NCBI RefSeq assembly: GCF_019218885.1
Contig: NZ_JAHUWT010000001.1
Location: 620,001-684,000, forward strand
DNA: 64,000 nt
From: Bordetella sp. BOR01
Lineage (GTDB): Bacteria > Pseudomonadota > Gammaproteobacteria > Burkholderiales > Burkholderiaceae_B
Reading direction: 5' to 3'
The notes beneath the pieces were generated by a model. It made no database searches. It saw nothing but the letters and a program-made list of their open reading frames with translations, and was not told the DNA's origin. This document shows, in pieces, positions 1 to 8,162 of this stretch (the first letter of the stretch is position 1; every line of letters begins with the position of its first letter). Position numbers and translations under genes: made by a program.

Positions 1-725
1 GCGCCGTCGCCCAGGGCGATGGTCTGTTCCGGCGTGGCGCCATGGGCTTGCGCGAAGGCGCGCAAATAGGCCAGCTTCGCGTCGGCGTCCAGGATATCGC
101 CCAGCACCTTGCCGGTGAGCACGCCGTCGCGGATTTCTAGCGTGTTGGCGTGCGCGCTGTCGAGCTGCAGCCGTTCGCGCAGGCGCTCGGTGTAGAAGGT
201 AAAGCCGCCGGATACCAGCAGCACTTTCAGCCCGGCGGCCCGGGCGGTGGAGATCAGGCGCTCGGCACCCGGGTTCAGGCGCAGTTTTTCGCTGTAGACC
301 TGTTCCAGCGCCGCGGCCGGCGTGCCGGCCAGCAACGCTACCCGGCGCCGCAGGCTTTCGGCAAAATCCTTGATCTCGCCGCGCATGGCCGCCTCGGTGA
401 TCTCGGCCACTTTGGGCTTGACCCCCGCTACGCCCGCGATTTCGTCGATGCATTCGATATTGATGAGCGTGGAATCCATATCCATCGCCAACACCTTGCA
501 TTGCGACAGGCGTGCGCCTGCAGGCACGAAGGCGGTGTCCACCCCGTGTTGCTCACCCCAGGCCGTGACTTGCTCGCGCACGCTGGCATCCTGGCCCACG
601 TCGAGCAGCCGTGCCGCTGTGGCGCCAAGATGCATGACGCCCTGGGCCTGGGCCAGGGCAGCAAGTTGCTCGACTTGGGCGGCGCTCAGGGCCGGGGACT
701 GGATGACAAGATGATGCGTGGGCAT
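1..725 (-). CDS. serB: Phosphoserine phosphatase SerB (3' end beyond window)
   Basis: SerB is a HAD-family phosphatase that dephosphorylates L-3-phosphoserine in the last step of serine synthesis in the cytoplasm. The ATG at 725 opens a frame that runs off the left edge, so about 241 N-terminal residues are visible and the C-terminus is missing. HAD motif I (DMDST) puts the nucleophile near D82 and the acid/base at D84. Motif II (LLVSGG) follows, and the visible part ends in the GDGA of motif IV. The roughly 75 residues before the HAD core match the ACT-like extension of proteobacterial SerB. The gene starts 45 bp after the mfd stop on the same strand, so the two are probably co-transcribed. 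No strong ribosome site is visible before the ATG. Confidence 0.95.
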   Translation of the reverse strand, partial: MPTHHLVIQSPALSAAQVEQLAALAQAQGVMHLGATAARLLDVGQDASVREQVTAWGEQHGVDTAFVPAGARLSQCKVLAMDMDSTLINIECIDEIAGVAGVKPKVAEITEAAMRGEIKDFAESLRRRVALLAGTPAAALEQVYSEKLRLNPGAERLISTARAAGLKVLLVSGGFTFYTERLRERLQLDSAHANTLEIRDGVLTGKVLGDILDADAKLAYLRAFAQAHGATPEQTIALGDG

Positions 726-770
726 GTCGGGCGGGAATATTGGGGCTGAAGGGGGCGGGTCGGCGGAATA

Positions 771-3700
771 TTACTTCAGGGTACGCAGCACGGCGCGCAC
801 GGCATCTGCACGGGCCGCGACCTTGGGGGCCTTGAATTCGATGCGTAGCTTGTCCTGGCCGGCCAGCCTGATATGGCGCTGCTTTTGTACCAGTTCGATG
901 ATGCGCAGCGGATCCACCGCGGCCTTGGGGCCGAACTGCAGCAGGGCCTGGGTTTCGCTGGCGTCGATCTTGACGATGCCCAGCGGTTGCGCGGCCAGGC
1001 GCAGCCGGTGCGTGGTCAACAGCACCTGGGCGGCTTCGGGCAACTTGCCGAATCGGTCGATCAGTTCTTCCTGGATGCGGATCAGGTCGTCTTCGTCGGC
1101 AGCGTGCGACAGCCGTTTATAGATGCCCAGGCGGGCATGCACATCGGCGCAATAGTCGGCCGGCAGCAGGGCAGGTGCGTGCAGGTTGACTTCGCAGGCC
1201 AGGTTGAAAGGGGCGTCCAGGTCGGGTTCTTCGCCTACCTTGAGCGCCCGCACAGCCTCGTTGAGCATCTCGTTGTACATCGAGAAACCGATCTCCTGGA
1301 TATTGCCCGATTGCGATTCGCCCAGCACTTCACCGGTACCGCGGATTTCCAGGTCGTGCATGGCCAGGTAGAAGCCCGAACCCAGCTCTTCCATGGCCTG
1401 GATGGCTTCCAGCCGCTTCTTGGCATTGGCCGTGATGGCATCTTCGCCCGGCGTCAGCAAGTAAGCGTAGGCCTGGTGGTGCGAGCGGCCGACACGCCCG
1501 CGCAACTGGTGCAGCTGCGCCAGGCCGAAGCGGTCGGCGCGATGGATGACGATGGTGTTGGCGGTGGGCACGTCGATGCCGGTTTCGATGATGGTGGTGC
1601 ACAGCAGCACGTTGTAGCGCTGTTGGTAAAAGCCCTTCATCACTTGTTCCAGCTCCCGCTCGGGCATCTGCCCGTGCGCCACGGCGATGCGCGCCTCGGG
1701 CACCAGTTCTTCCAGGCGGGCCCGGCGATTGTGGATGGTCTCGACCTCGTTGTGCAGGAAATAGGCCTGGCCGCCGCGCTTGAGTTCGCGCAGCAGGGCC
1801 TCGCGGATGGTGCTGCCGTCTTCGCGGCGCACGAAAGTCTTGATGGCCAGGCGCTTTTGCGGCGCGGTGGCGATCACGGAAAAATCGCGGATACCTTCCA
1901 GCGACATGCCCAGCGTGCGCGGGATGGGCGTGGCGGTGAGCGTCAGCACATCGACCTCGGCACGCAGGGCTTTCAGCGTTTCTTTCTGGCGTACGCCGAA
2001 GCGATGCTCTTCGTCGATGATGACCAGGCCCAGGCGCTTGAAACGCACGTCTTTGGACAGTATCTTGTGGGTGCCGATGACGATGTCGACGCGGCCGTCG
2101 TTGATGCCCTGCACCGCCTCGGCCACCTCTTTGGATGACCGGAAACGCGACAGTTCGACCACGCGCACGGGCCAGTCGGCAAAACGGTCGGAGAAGGTAT
2201 GGGCGTGCTGCTCGGCCAGCAGCGTGGTGGGGCACAGCAGCGCCACCTGCTTGCCGTTGGCCACGGCCAGGAACGCGGCACGCAGCGCGACTTCGGTCTT
2301 GCCGAAACCCACGTCGCCGCATACCAGGCGATCCATGGGGCGGCCCGAAGTCATGTCGGCGATGACGGCCTGGATGGCGGCATCCTGGTCGGCGGTTTCC
2401 TCGAAACCGAACCCTTCGGCAAAGGCTTCGTAATCGTTGAGCGGCAACTTGAACGTATAGCCTTGGCGTGCCGCGCGCTGCGCATATAGCGCCAGCAGTT
2501 CGGCGGCCGTATCGCGCACCTGGCGAGCGGCCTTGCGGCGGGCCTTGTCCCACTGGCCCGAGCCCAGCTGGTGCAGGGGGGCGGCATCGGGGTCGGCGCC
2601 GCTATAGCGGGCGATGACATGCAATTGCGATACCGGCACGTACAGCGTGCTGCCATTGGCGTATTCGAGATGCAGGAACTCCATCTCGCCTTCGCCCATA
2701 TCCATGTTCACCAGGCCGTGGTAGCGCCCGATGCCATGCTGCGCGTGCACCACGGGGTCGCCGGCGCGCAGCTCGGACAGGTCGCGCACCATGGCTTCGA
2801 CGTTGCTGGCGCGTTCCTGGGCGCGTCGGCCGCGGCGTGTGCCGCCAGCGTGACCGGGGTACAGGTCGTTTTCGGTCAGGAAGATCAGGCGGGCCGACGG
2901 AATGCCGAAACCGGTCGACAGCGGCGCCGTGGCCAGTGCGAAAGCCGCTTGCGACGCCAGGAAAGCCTGGACGGATTCGGGGTGGGCATCGGGTGCCAGG
3001 CCGAATTCGGCCAGCATCTGCGCCAGCGTTTCGCGGCGGCCGGCCGAGTCGGCGCACAGCAGCACGCGCGATTCGCCGCCCGCCAGCAGGGCGCGCAAGC
3101 GCGCGATGGGGTCTTCGGCACGCCGGCTGACGCTGACATCGGGGATGGCAGTGAAGTCGGGGTGGGCGGCGCCGTCGATCAGGGACAGGCGGGCAAAGGC
3201 CTTGAAGCGCCCATACAGGGCTTCGGTATTGAGAAACAGCGCGTCCGGCGGCAACACCGGCCTTTCGCGGTCGCTTTTCAGGAAGGCGTAGCGGCTGGCG
3301 GTATCCTGGCTGAAGCGTTGCACGGCGTCATCGATATCCCCCAGGGTGACGGCGATGGCATCGGGCGGCAAATAATCGAACAGCGTTGCAGTTTCGTCGA
3401 AGAACAGCGGCAGGTAGTATTCGACCCCCGCGAATGCGATGCCGTTGCCGATGTCTTTATAGGGCAGGGCGCGCGACGGATCGCCTTCGAATTCTTCGCG
3501 AAAGCGCGCGCGAAAGCGATTGCGCGCGGCTTCGTCCATGGGAAACTCGCGGCCGGGCAGCAACTGCACTTCGCGCACTGGATACAGGCTGCGCTGGGTA
3601 TCGACATCGAAGCTGCGGATGGATTCGATTTCGTCGTCGAACAGGTCCAGCCGATAGGGCACGGCCGAACCCATGGGGAACAGGTCGATCAGGCCGCCGC

Positions 3701-4232
3701 GCAAACAGAATTCGCCCGGTGCGGTCACCTGCGTCACATGGCTGTAGTTGGCCAGCGTCAGCTGTGCACGCAGCGCCGCTTCGTCCAGCCGGTCTTTCTG
3801 CTTGAACGAGAACGTGTAGGCGGCCAGGAACGCGGGCGGGGCCAGGCGGTACAGCGCGGTGGTTACCGGCACCAGCAGCACGTCGACGGTGTGCTGCAGC
3901 AACGCGTGCAGAGTGTGCAGGCGCTCCGAGACCAGATCCTGGTGCGGCGAGAAGGCATCGTAGGGCAGGGTTTCCCAGTCGGGCAACTGCCGCACGCGCA
4001 GTTCAGGCGCGAATTGCGGAATTTCGTCGGCCAGGCGCTGGGCTTCCAGCGGCGCGGCGGTCAACACCACCAGCGGGCGGGCAGCCTGGCGGGCCAGGTC
4101 GGCCAGCAGCCAGGCGTCGGCTGAGCCGGGCGGGCGTGGCTGTACGTAGCGGGCGCCGGGTTTCAGGGCGGACAGTGTGGCGGCAGTGGCGGGTACCCGC
4201 GAGGCCGCATCGAGAAGTGAGGAATCGGACAT
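771..4232 (-). CDS. mfd: Transcription-repair coupling factor Mfd
   Basis: Mfd is the SF2 translocase that removes RNA polymerase stalled at DNA lesions and recruits UvrA. I chose the ATG at 4232 (MSDSSLLDAA), giving 1153 aa, the usual family length. The frame stays open upstream to 4610 but would then overlap ispD. A UvrB-like module fills the first third, then an RNA polymerase interaction domain. The RecG-like motor carries Walker A (GDVGFGKT, Lys near 645) and a DEEH Walker B near 739. A C-terminal TRCF domain follows. The gene diverges from ispD with only 29 bp between the start codons and has a consensus TATAAT 10 nt before its ATG, which implies a very short or absent leader. Confidence 0.97.
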   Translation of the reverse strand: MSDSSLLDAASRVPATAATLSALKPGARYVQPRPPGSADAWLLADLARQAARPLVVLTAAPLEAQRLADEIPQFAPELRVRQLPDWETLPYDAFSPHQDLVSERLHTLHALLQHTVDVLLVPVTTALYRLAPPAFLAAYTFSFKQKDRLDEAALRAQLTLANYSHVTQVTAPGEFCLRGGLIDLFPMGSAVPYRLDLFDDEIESIRSFDVDTQRSLYPVREVQLLPGREFPMDEAARNRFRARFREEFEGDPSRALPYKDIGNGIAFAGVEYYLPLFFDETATLFDYLPPDAIAVTLGDIDDAVQRFSQDTASRYAFLKSDRERPVLPPDALFLNTEALYGRFKAFARLSLIDGAAHPDFTAIPDVSVSRRAEDPIARLRALLAGGESRVLLCADSAGRRETLAQMLAEFGLAPDAHPESVQAFLASQAAFALATAPLSTGFGIPSARLIFLTENDLYPGHAGGTRRGRRAQERASNVEAMVRDLSELRAGDPVVHAQHGIGRYHGLVNMDMGEGEMEFLHLEYANGSTLYVPVSQLHVIARYSGADPDAAPLHQLGSGQWDKARRKAARQVRDTAAELLALYAQRAARQGYTFKLPLNDYEAFAEGFGFEETADQDAAIQAVIADMTSGRPMDRLVCGDVGFGKTEVALRAAFLAVANGKQVALLCPTTLLAEQHAHTFSDRFADWPVRVVELSRFRSSKEVAEAVQGINDGRVDIVIGTHKILSKDVRFKRLGLVIIDEEHRFGVRQKETLKALRAEVDVLTLTATPIPRTLGMSLEGIRDFSVIATAPQKRLAIKTFVRREDGSTIREALLRELKRGGQAYFLHNEVETIHNRRARLEELVPEARIAVAHGQMPERELEQVMKGFYQQRYNVLLCTTIIETGIDVPTANTIVIHRADRFGLAQLHQLRGRVGRSHHQAYAYLLTPGEDAITANAKKRLEAIQAMEELGSGFYLAMHDLEIRGTGEVLGESQSGNIQEIGFSMYNEMLNEAVRALKVGEEPDLDAPFNLACEVNLHAPALLPADYCADVHARLGIYKRLSHAADEDDLIRIQEELIDRFGKLPEAAQVLLTTHRLRLAAQPLGIVKIDASETQALLQFGPKAAVDPLRIIELVQKQRHIRLAGQDKLRIEFKAPKVAARADAVRAVLRTLK

Positions 4233-4261
4233 CAGGCCGAAGATTATAAAATCTCTTGGCC
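4233..4261. promoter_or_regulatory. Overlapping divergent promoter core for mfd and ispD
   Basis: The whole spacer between the two divergent start codons is 29 bp. Read on the minus strand, positions 4248-4243 spell TATAAT, 10 nt before the mfd ATG. Read on the plus strand, 4245-4250 spell TATAAA, 11 nt before the ispD ATG. The two hexamers overlap by four bases. Neither direction shows a good -35 element. If these are the real -10 boxes, both transcripts would begin about 4-6 nt before, or at, the start codon. The motifs are seen directly; promoter activity is inferred. Confidence 0.55.
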
Positions 4262-4945
4262 ATGACTGATTCTTTGATTGCAATCGTGCCCGCCGCCGGC
4301 GTGGGCCAGCGTGCCGGCAGGGCCGGCGCGCCCGATTTGCCCAAGCAATATCGCTTGCTGGCCGGCCAGCCCATGCTGCGCCTGGCCGTGGCGGCATTGC
4401 TGGCCGATACACGCGTTGGCCAGGTTCGCGTGGCGGTGTCGCCCGGCGACGAGCGGGCCACGCCTGCCCTGGCCGGGCTGCCGCGCACAGTGTGCCGCCC
4501 CTGCGGTGGCCCCACACGTGCGGCCACTGTGGCCGCGGCGCTGGCCGACAGCGGCGCGGCCGATAATGACTGGATACTGGTGCACGATGCGGCCCGGCCG
4601 GGGCTGCCACCCGACGCGCTGGCGCGCCTGATCGACGCCTGCCTGGCGGATCCGGTGGGTGGCCTGTTGGCCCTGCCGGTGGCTGACACCGTGAAGTCGG
4701 GTGGGCCGCGCGTGCAGGCCACGCTGGACCGCAATGGCCTGTGGCTGGCCCAGACGCCGCAGATGTTCCGTGCTGGGGTGCTGCGTGCCGCGTTGAGCCA
4801 GGCCCAGGCGGCTGGTACCACGATCACGGACGAGGCCTCGGCCATCGAGGCTGCCGGCCATGTGCCGTTGCTGGTGCGGGGCGCCATGCGCAACTTCAAG
4901 GTCACTTGGCCGGATGATTTCGAACTGATGGAAAAATGGCTATGA
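4262..4945 (+). CDS. ispD: 2-C-methyl-D-erythritol 4-phosphate cytidylyltransferase
   Basis: IspD couples CTP and MEP to give CDP-ME in the non-mevalonate isoprenoid pathway. The 227-aa protein opens with the nucleotide-binding loop ([11 protein letters not shown]) and a PKQY motif. It also has the family VHDAARP segment and TDEASAIE near the C-terminus. I use the ATG at 4262; an in-frame TTG at 4256 is also possible. No Shine-Dalgarno sequence precedes either, which agrees with the promoter lying only 11 nt upstream. The last four bases overlap the ispF start (ATGA), so the two genes are translationally coupled. Confidence 0.96.
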   Translation: MTDSLIAIVPAAGVGQRAGRAGAPDLPKQYRLLAGQPMLRLAVAALLADTRVGQVRVAVSPGDERATPALAGLPRTVCRPCGGPTRAATVAAALADSGAADNDWILVHDAARPGLPPDALARLIDACLADPVGGLLALPVADTVKSGGPRVQATLDRNGLWLAQTPQMFRAGVLRAALSQAQAAGTTITDEASAIEAAGHVPLLVRGAMRNFKVTWPDDFELMEKWL

Positions 4946-5430
4946 ATGTTCCTTTTCGCGTCGGGCAGGGCTACGACGTGCATGCCCTGGTAACGGGCCG
5001 GCCGCTGATCATCGGCGGCGTGACCATTCCGCATACGCATGGGCTGCAGGGGCATTCCGATGCCGATGTGCTGCTGCACGCGGTGACCGATGCCCTGCTG
5101 GGGGCGGCCGGCCTGGGCGATATCGGCCGCCACTTCCCCGATACCGATCCCGCCTATCGCGGCGCCGACAGCCGCGTGTTGTTGCGCGACGCGGTGGCCA
5201 AGGTCCGCGCGGCCGGCTGGTCGCCGGTCAACATCGATGCCACTGTGCATGCGCAGGCGCCCAAGATCGGGCCGCATGCGGCGGCCATGGTGGCCAATAT
5301 CGCCGCCGACCTGGGCATCGATGCCGCGGCCATCAATATCAAGGCCAAGACCAACGAAGGCCTGGGGTACCTGGGGCGCAAAGAGGGTATTGCCGCCACC
5401 GTGGTGGCCTTGCTGGCGCAGGTGCCGTAA
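4942..5430 (+). CDS. ispF: 2-C-methyl-D-erythritol 2,4-cyclodiphosphate synthase
   Basis: IspF cyclises CDP-ME 2-phosphate to MEcPP, two steps after IspD. The 162-aa protein begins [14 protein letters not shown]; Asp12 and His14 are the metal ligands. [10 protein letters not shown] and the [10 protein letters not shown] segment are family signatures. I start at ATG 4942, which forms an ATGA overlap with the ispD stop; an in-frame ATG lies two codons earlier at 4936. The IspD-IspF pairing is the common betaproteobacterial order. A GC-rich inverted repeat follows the stop codon. Confidence 0.96.
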   Translation: MNVPFRVGQGYDVHALVTGRPLIIGGVTIPHTHGLQGHSDADVLLHAVTDALLGAAGLGDIGRHFPDTDPAYRGADSRVLLRDAVAKVRAAGWSPVNIDATVHAQAPKIGPHAAAMVANIAADLGIDAAAINIKAKTNEGLGYLGRKEGIAATVVALLAQVP

Positions 5431-5431
5431 A

Positions 5432-5466
5432 AAGCAAACACAAGAGCCCGGCGCGTGGCCGGGCTC
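5432..5466. terminator. Terminator between convergent ispF and ahpD
   Basis: GAGCCCGG at 5444-5451 pairs with CCGGGCTC at 5459-5466 around a 7-nt loop. On the minus strand the stem is followed by a T-rich stretch (5432-5443), so it looks like an intrinsic terminator for ahpC-ahpD. It may also stop ispF transcripts from the other side, though there is no T run in that direction. Confidence 0.7.
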
Positions 5467-5537
5467 GAGGGGCTTGGATGGGCACGTGCGGCGTTGGCGC
5501 CAGGCCCTTGAAAGGCTGCCGGCCCCCCGTGCCGCGC

Positions 5538-6056
5538 TTACTTGCCCTGCGCAGCCAGCGATAGTGCCGCGGCGTTGACTACCGCCGCAATGCGACCGAC
5601 ATCGCGCAGTTGCTCGATGCTCAGTCCGTCTTTCTTCAGGTTTTCATAGTGCGATTGCACGCAGAAGTGGCACTTGCCGATGATCGACGCGGCCAGCGCG
5701 AACAGCTCGAAGCGCTTCTTGTCGACGCCGCCGTGGGTGGCGTAGGCGTTCATGCGCAGTTGGGCCGGCAGGCTCTTGAGCTGGGCATCGTCGGTCATTT
5801 CCACGTACGGATACCAGACGTTGTTCATACCCATCAGGGCCGATGCGGTCAGGGCGGCATTGGCGTCGGTTTCGGACAGGCCGCTCTTGAAAGCTTCGAT
5901 CAGGACCGGGCTGCGGGCTGCAAACGCGGCCGACAGGGCGGCACCCACCGCATCTTCGGGGGCCAGGGTCGAACGCGCGATCACGCCATCCAGATTCAGG
6001 CGAATGTCTTTGGCCCAATCTGGCAGTTGTTCTTTGATTGCTGAAAGGAATTCCAT
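5538..6056 (-). CDS. ahpD: Alkyl hydroperoxidase AhpD
   Basis: This 172-aa protein is an AhpD-type carboxymuconolactone-decarboxylase-fold thiol protein that passes electrons to AhpC and has weak peroxidase activity itself. The redox site is the CHFC motif at C129/C132 followed by His136, the same spacing as in the characterised mycobacterial AhpD. It lies 54 bp downstream of ahpC on the same strand and is surely its partner. No ahpF is next to them, so electrons probably arrive by another route; in mycobacteria this is dihydrolipoamide and its reductases. Confidence 0.93.
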   Translation of the reverse strand: MEFLSAIKEQLPDWAKDIRLNLDGVIARSTLAPEDAVGAALSAAFAARSPVLIEAFKSGLSETDANAALTASALMGMNNVWYPYVEMTDDAQLKSLPAQLRMNAYATHGGVDKKRFELFALAASIIGKCHFCVQSHYENLKKDGLSIEQLRDVGRIAAVVNAAALSLAAQGK

Positions 6057-6110
6057 AGTTTTTACCTATAATCTGGAGCAGGAAAGGCCCGGACGAGCCG
6101 GGCCAGGAGA

Positions 6111-6659
6111 TTACAGCGTCGCGCCGCCCAGGCTGCGGTTGCACGGGCAGAGTTCGTCGGTTTGCAGACCGTCGAGCAGGCGCAGCACTTCTTCAGGGTT
6201 GCGGCCCACGTTCAGGTTGTTTACCGACACGTGCTGGATGGTGTTGTCCGGGTCGACGATGAACGTGGCGCGGAAAGCAACGCCTTCGTTCTTGTCACGC
6301 ACGCCCAGTTGGTCAACCAGCGCACCCGTGGTGTCGCCGAATTGATAGTGACCCAGCTTGTTCAGGTCCGGGTGCTCACGGCGCCAGGCCAGCTTGACGA
6401 ATTCGTTGTCGACCGAACCGCCCAGCAGGACGGCGTCGCGGTCTTCGAAATCTTTGGCCAGCTTGTTGAAGCCGACGATTTCGGTGGGGCAGACGAACGT
6501 GAAGTCTTTCGGGTAGAAGTAGATCACCTTCCACTTGCCGGGAAACGAGCTTTCGGTGATGTCTTCGAAGGCCGAAACGCCGTTTTCTTCGTGCTGATTG
6601 AAGCCGGGCTTGACGCCGGTGACCTTGAAGGGCTCGAGTTTATCGCCAACAGTTTTCAT
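6111..6659 (-). CDS. ahpC: Alkyl hydroperoxide reductase AhpC, AhpD-coupled type
   Basis: AhpC is a 2-Cys peroxiredoxin reducing hydrogen peroxide, organic peroxides and peroxynitrite in the cytosol. The ATG at 6659 (MKTVGDKLEPF) has a good GGGAG ribosome site and gives 182 aa; the frame extends 15 codons further without support. The peroxidatic cysteine is C57 in FTFVCPTE. The C-terminal tail carries C171 and C173 (ELCPCN). Two tail cysteines are the hallmark of the mycobacterial AhpC that is reduced by AhpD, unlike the single resolving cysteine of the E. coli AhpF-dependent form. That agrees with the adjacent ahpD. Confidence 0.96.
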   Translation of the reverse strand: MKTVGDKLEPFKVTGVKPGFNQHEENGVSAFEDITESSFPGKWKVIYFYPKDFTFVCPTEIVGFNKLAKDFEDRDAVLLGGSVDNEFVKLAWRREHPDLNKLGHYQFGDTTGALVDQLGVRDKNEGVAFRATFIVDPDNTIQHVSVNNLNVGRNPEEVLRLLDGLQTDELCPCNRSLGGATL

Positions 6660-6711
6660 GAATGCTCCCGTAGTTGTTGGGTGGAAATGAAGGCACTGCC
6701 TCAAGCCCCAA

Positions 6712-6739
6712 ATTCTACGCTATTGGCTATCGCTGTCTA
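6712..6739 (-). promoter_or_regulatory. Probable sigma-70 promoter of ahpC-ahpD
   Basis: On the minus strand TAGACA (6739-6734, five of six matches to TTGACA) is followed after 16 bp by TAGAAT (6717-6712, five of six matches to TATAAT). It lies about 53 bp before the ahpC ATG, inside the last codons of risS. Repeated ATAG tetramers in the spacer and ATTATC just upstream recall the half-site spacing of LysR-type OxyR sites, but I cannot assign an OxyR site with confidence. Confidence 0.5.
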
Positions 6740-8162
6740 ATTGATAATTCCTAAATTTGGCTTTGGGGATCTCTATGCGAGCGGTCAGTCCGCCGCCAGG
6801 CCGGGACAGCATTTTCAGCGACCCGCCCACGTGCTTGAGCAGGCGTTCGACAATGGCCAGTCCCAGGCCCGCGCCACTGACGCCGGTGCGGGCGGCCTCG
6901 CCCCGCGAGAACGGGCGCAGCAGCCGGTCGACCTCTTCGGGGGCAATGCCAGGGCCGCGGTCGGACACCTCGATGACCAGGGTGCCGCCCTCGGCATGCA
7001 GGCTCATGGTCAGGTGGGCTTGCCCATCGGTCGAACGGCCGTATCGGCGGGCGTTCTCGATCAGGTTGCTGACCACCCGCTTCAGGTCCAGGGCGGTGAT
7101 GCGGGCCCGCAGGCCGGGTTCGAGCGAGGCGTCAAGCTCGCCACCCATCGAGGCCGTGTGGCTGCGCTCACGTTCGTACAGGTCGGCCAGCACGGCCGAG
7201 ATATCGGTGGCCATCTGGGGCAAGGTGCCGGCCGGGCGGGCGTATTCCATCAACTGCCCGATGCTGTGGTCGATTTGGCCCAGGTCTTCGTCGATGGCCT
7301 GCCGGGCGTCTTCCGAGACGCCGCTCATTTCGATTTCCAGCCGCATGCGGGCCAGCGGCGTGCGCAGGTCGTGCGATATGCCAGCCAGCATCAGTTCGCG
7401 GTCGGCCTCGGCCTGCCGCAGGTCTTTGGACATGCGGTTGAACGAGGCGTTGAGGTCGCGAATTTCCAGCGGCCCCTGTTCCGGCAGCGGGGCCGGCGTC
7501 TCGCCGCGCGACAGTACCTGCGCGGCGCGCGCCAGGCGCGACAACGGCCGGTTGACGAAGCCCACGCTGACGGCTGCGCCCACCAGCGAGAGCAGCAGGG
7601 CGGTAGCGCCCCAGCCCAGCCATTCGATGCCGCCGGTCAGGCCGATTTGTTCGCGCTCGAACACCAGCCAGTACAGGTCTTGGTCGATCTGGAAACTGAC
7701 CCAGAACCCGGGTACCTGGTTCACCCCCCATGAAATCTGGGTTTCCGGGCCGAACCGTGTGCGGATATGCTGGGCCACCCGCTGCCAGTAGTTGTCGTCG
7801 GGCAGGGCCTCGGTAAAGTCGGTGACTTCGCGCGGATAAACCTGGATGCCTTCATTGGTGGCCAGGTCCAGCAGCAGCTTGCTGCGTTCGGCGTCGTTGG
7901 AATAGATCAGGGCCGTGCGCGTGATATTGACGGCCGTGATCACCCGCTGCGCCATCTGGTTGGCGCGCGGGCCCAGTTCCATGCTGAAGAACACCTGCAG
8001 CCACGCGCCCAGGCTGACCAGCATCAGTGCGGCCAGCAGCAGGAACGTGCGGCCGAACAGGCCCAGCCTGAGGCGTGAAGTCAGGTTCCTGAAGATCTTG
8101 CGCAAGCTGGGCACGAGACGGCGCTCTTGCCCCGGTCGGGCGGGATGGTCAGCTGCCGCCAT
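6720..8162 (-). CDS. risS: EnvZ-like sensor histidine kinase (RisS type)
   Basis: This is the membrane histidine kinase partner of the response regulator just upstream. The 480-aa frame starts with an ATG that overlaps the risA stop by 14 bp. It has a first membrane helix near residues 37-60, a periplasmic loop, a second helix near 185-205 followed by a HAMP domain, and a HisKA box (SHDLRTPLAR, phosphoacceptor near H264). The HATPase domain has N, G1 and G2 boxes (NLIENARRYG, DRGPGIAP, GAGLGLAIV). Order and content match Bordetella RisS. The frame is complete here, whereas from memory B. pertussis risS carries a frameshift. A GTG around residue 17 is an alternative start. Confidence 0.9.
   Translation of the reverse strand: MAAADHPARPGQERRLVPSLRKIFRNLTSRLRLGLFGRTFLLLAALMLVSLGAWLQVFFSMELGPRANQMAQRVITAVNITRTALIYSNDAERSKLLLDLATNEGIQVYPREVTDFTEALPDDNYWQRVAQHIRTRFGPETQISWGVNQVPGFWVSFQIDQDLYWLVFEREQIGLTGGIEWLGWGATALLLSLVGAAVSVGFVNRPLSRLARAAQVLSRGETPAPLPEQGPLEIRDLNASFNRMSKDLRQAEADRELMLAGISHDLRTPLARMRLEIEMSGVSEDARQAIDEDLGQIDHSIGQLMEYARPAGTLPQMATDISAVLADLYERERSHTASMGGELDASLEPGLRARITALDLKRVVSNLIENARRYGRSTDGQAHLTMSLHAEGGTLVIEVSDRGPGIAPEEVDRLLRPFSRGEAARTGVSGAGLGLAIVERLLKHVGGSLKMLSRPGGGLTARIEIPKAKFRNYQLDSDSQ

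Noticed and set aside
873-4124. Long open frames on the plus strand across mfd
   Set aside because: Gln/His/Gly-rich translations typical of antisense shadows in GC-rich coding DNA; no ribosome sites or domains.
4233-4610. Extension of mfd upstream to position 4610
   Set aside because: It would overlap ispD on the opposite strand, and family similarity starts at the ATG at 4232.
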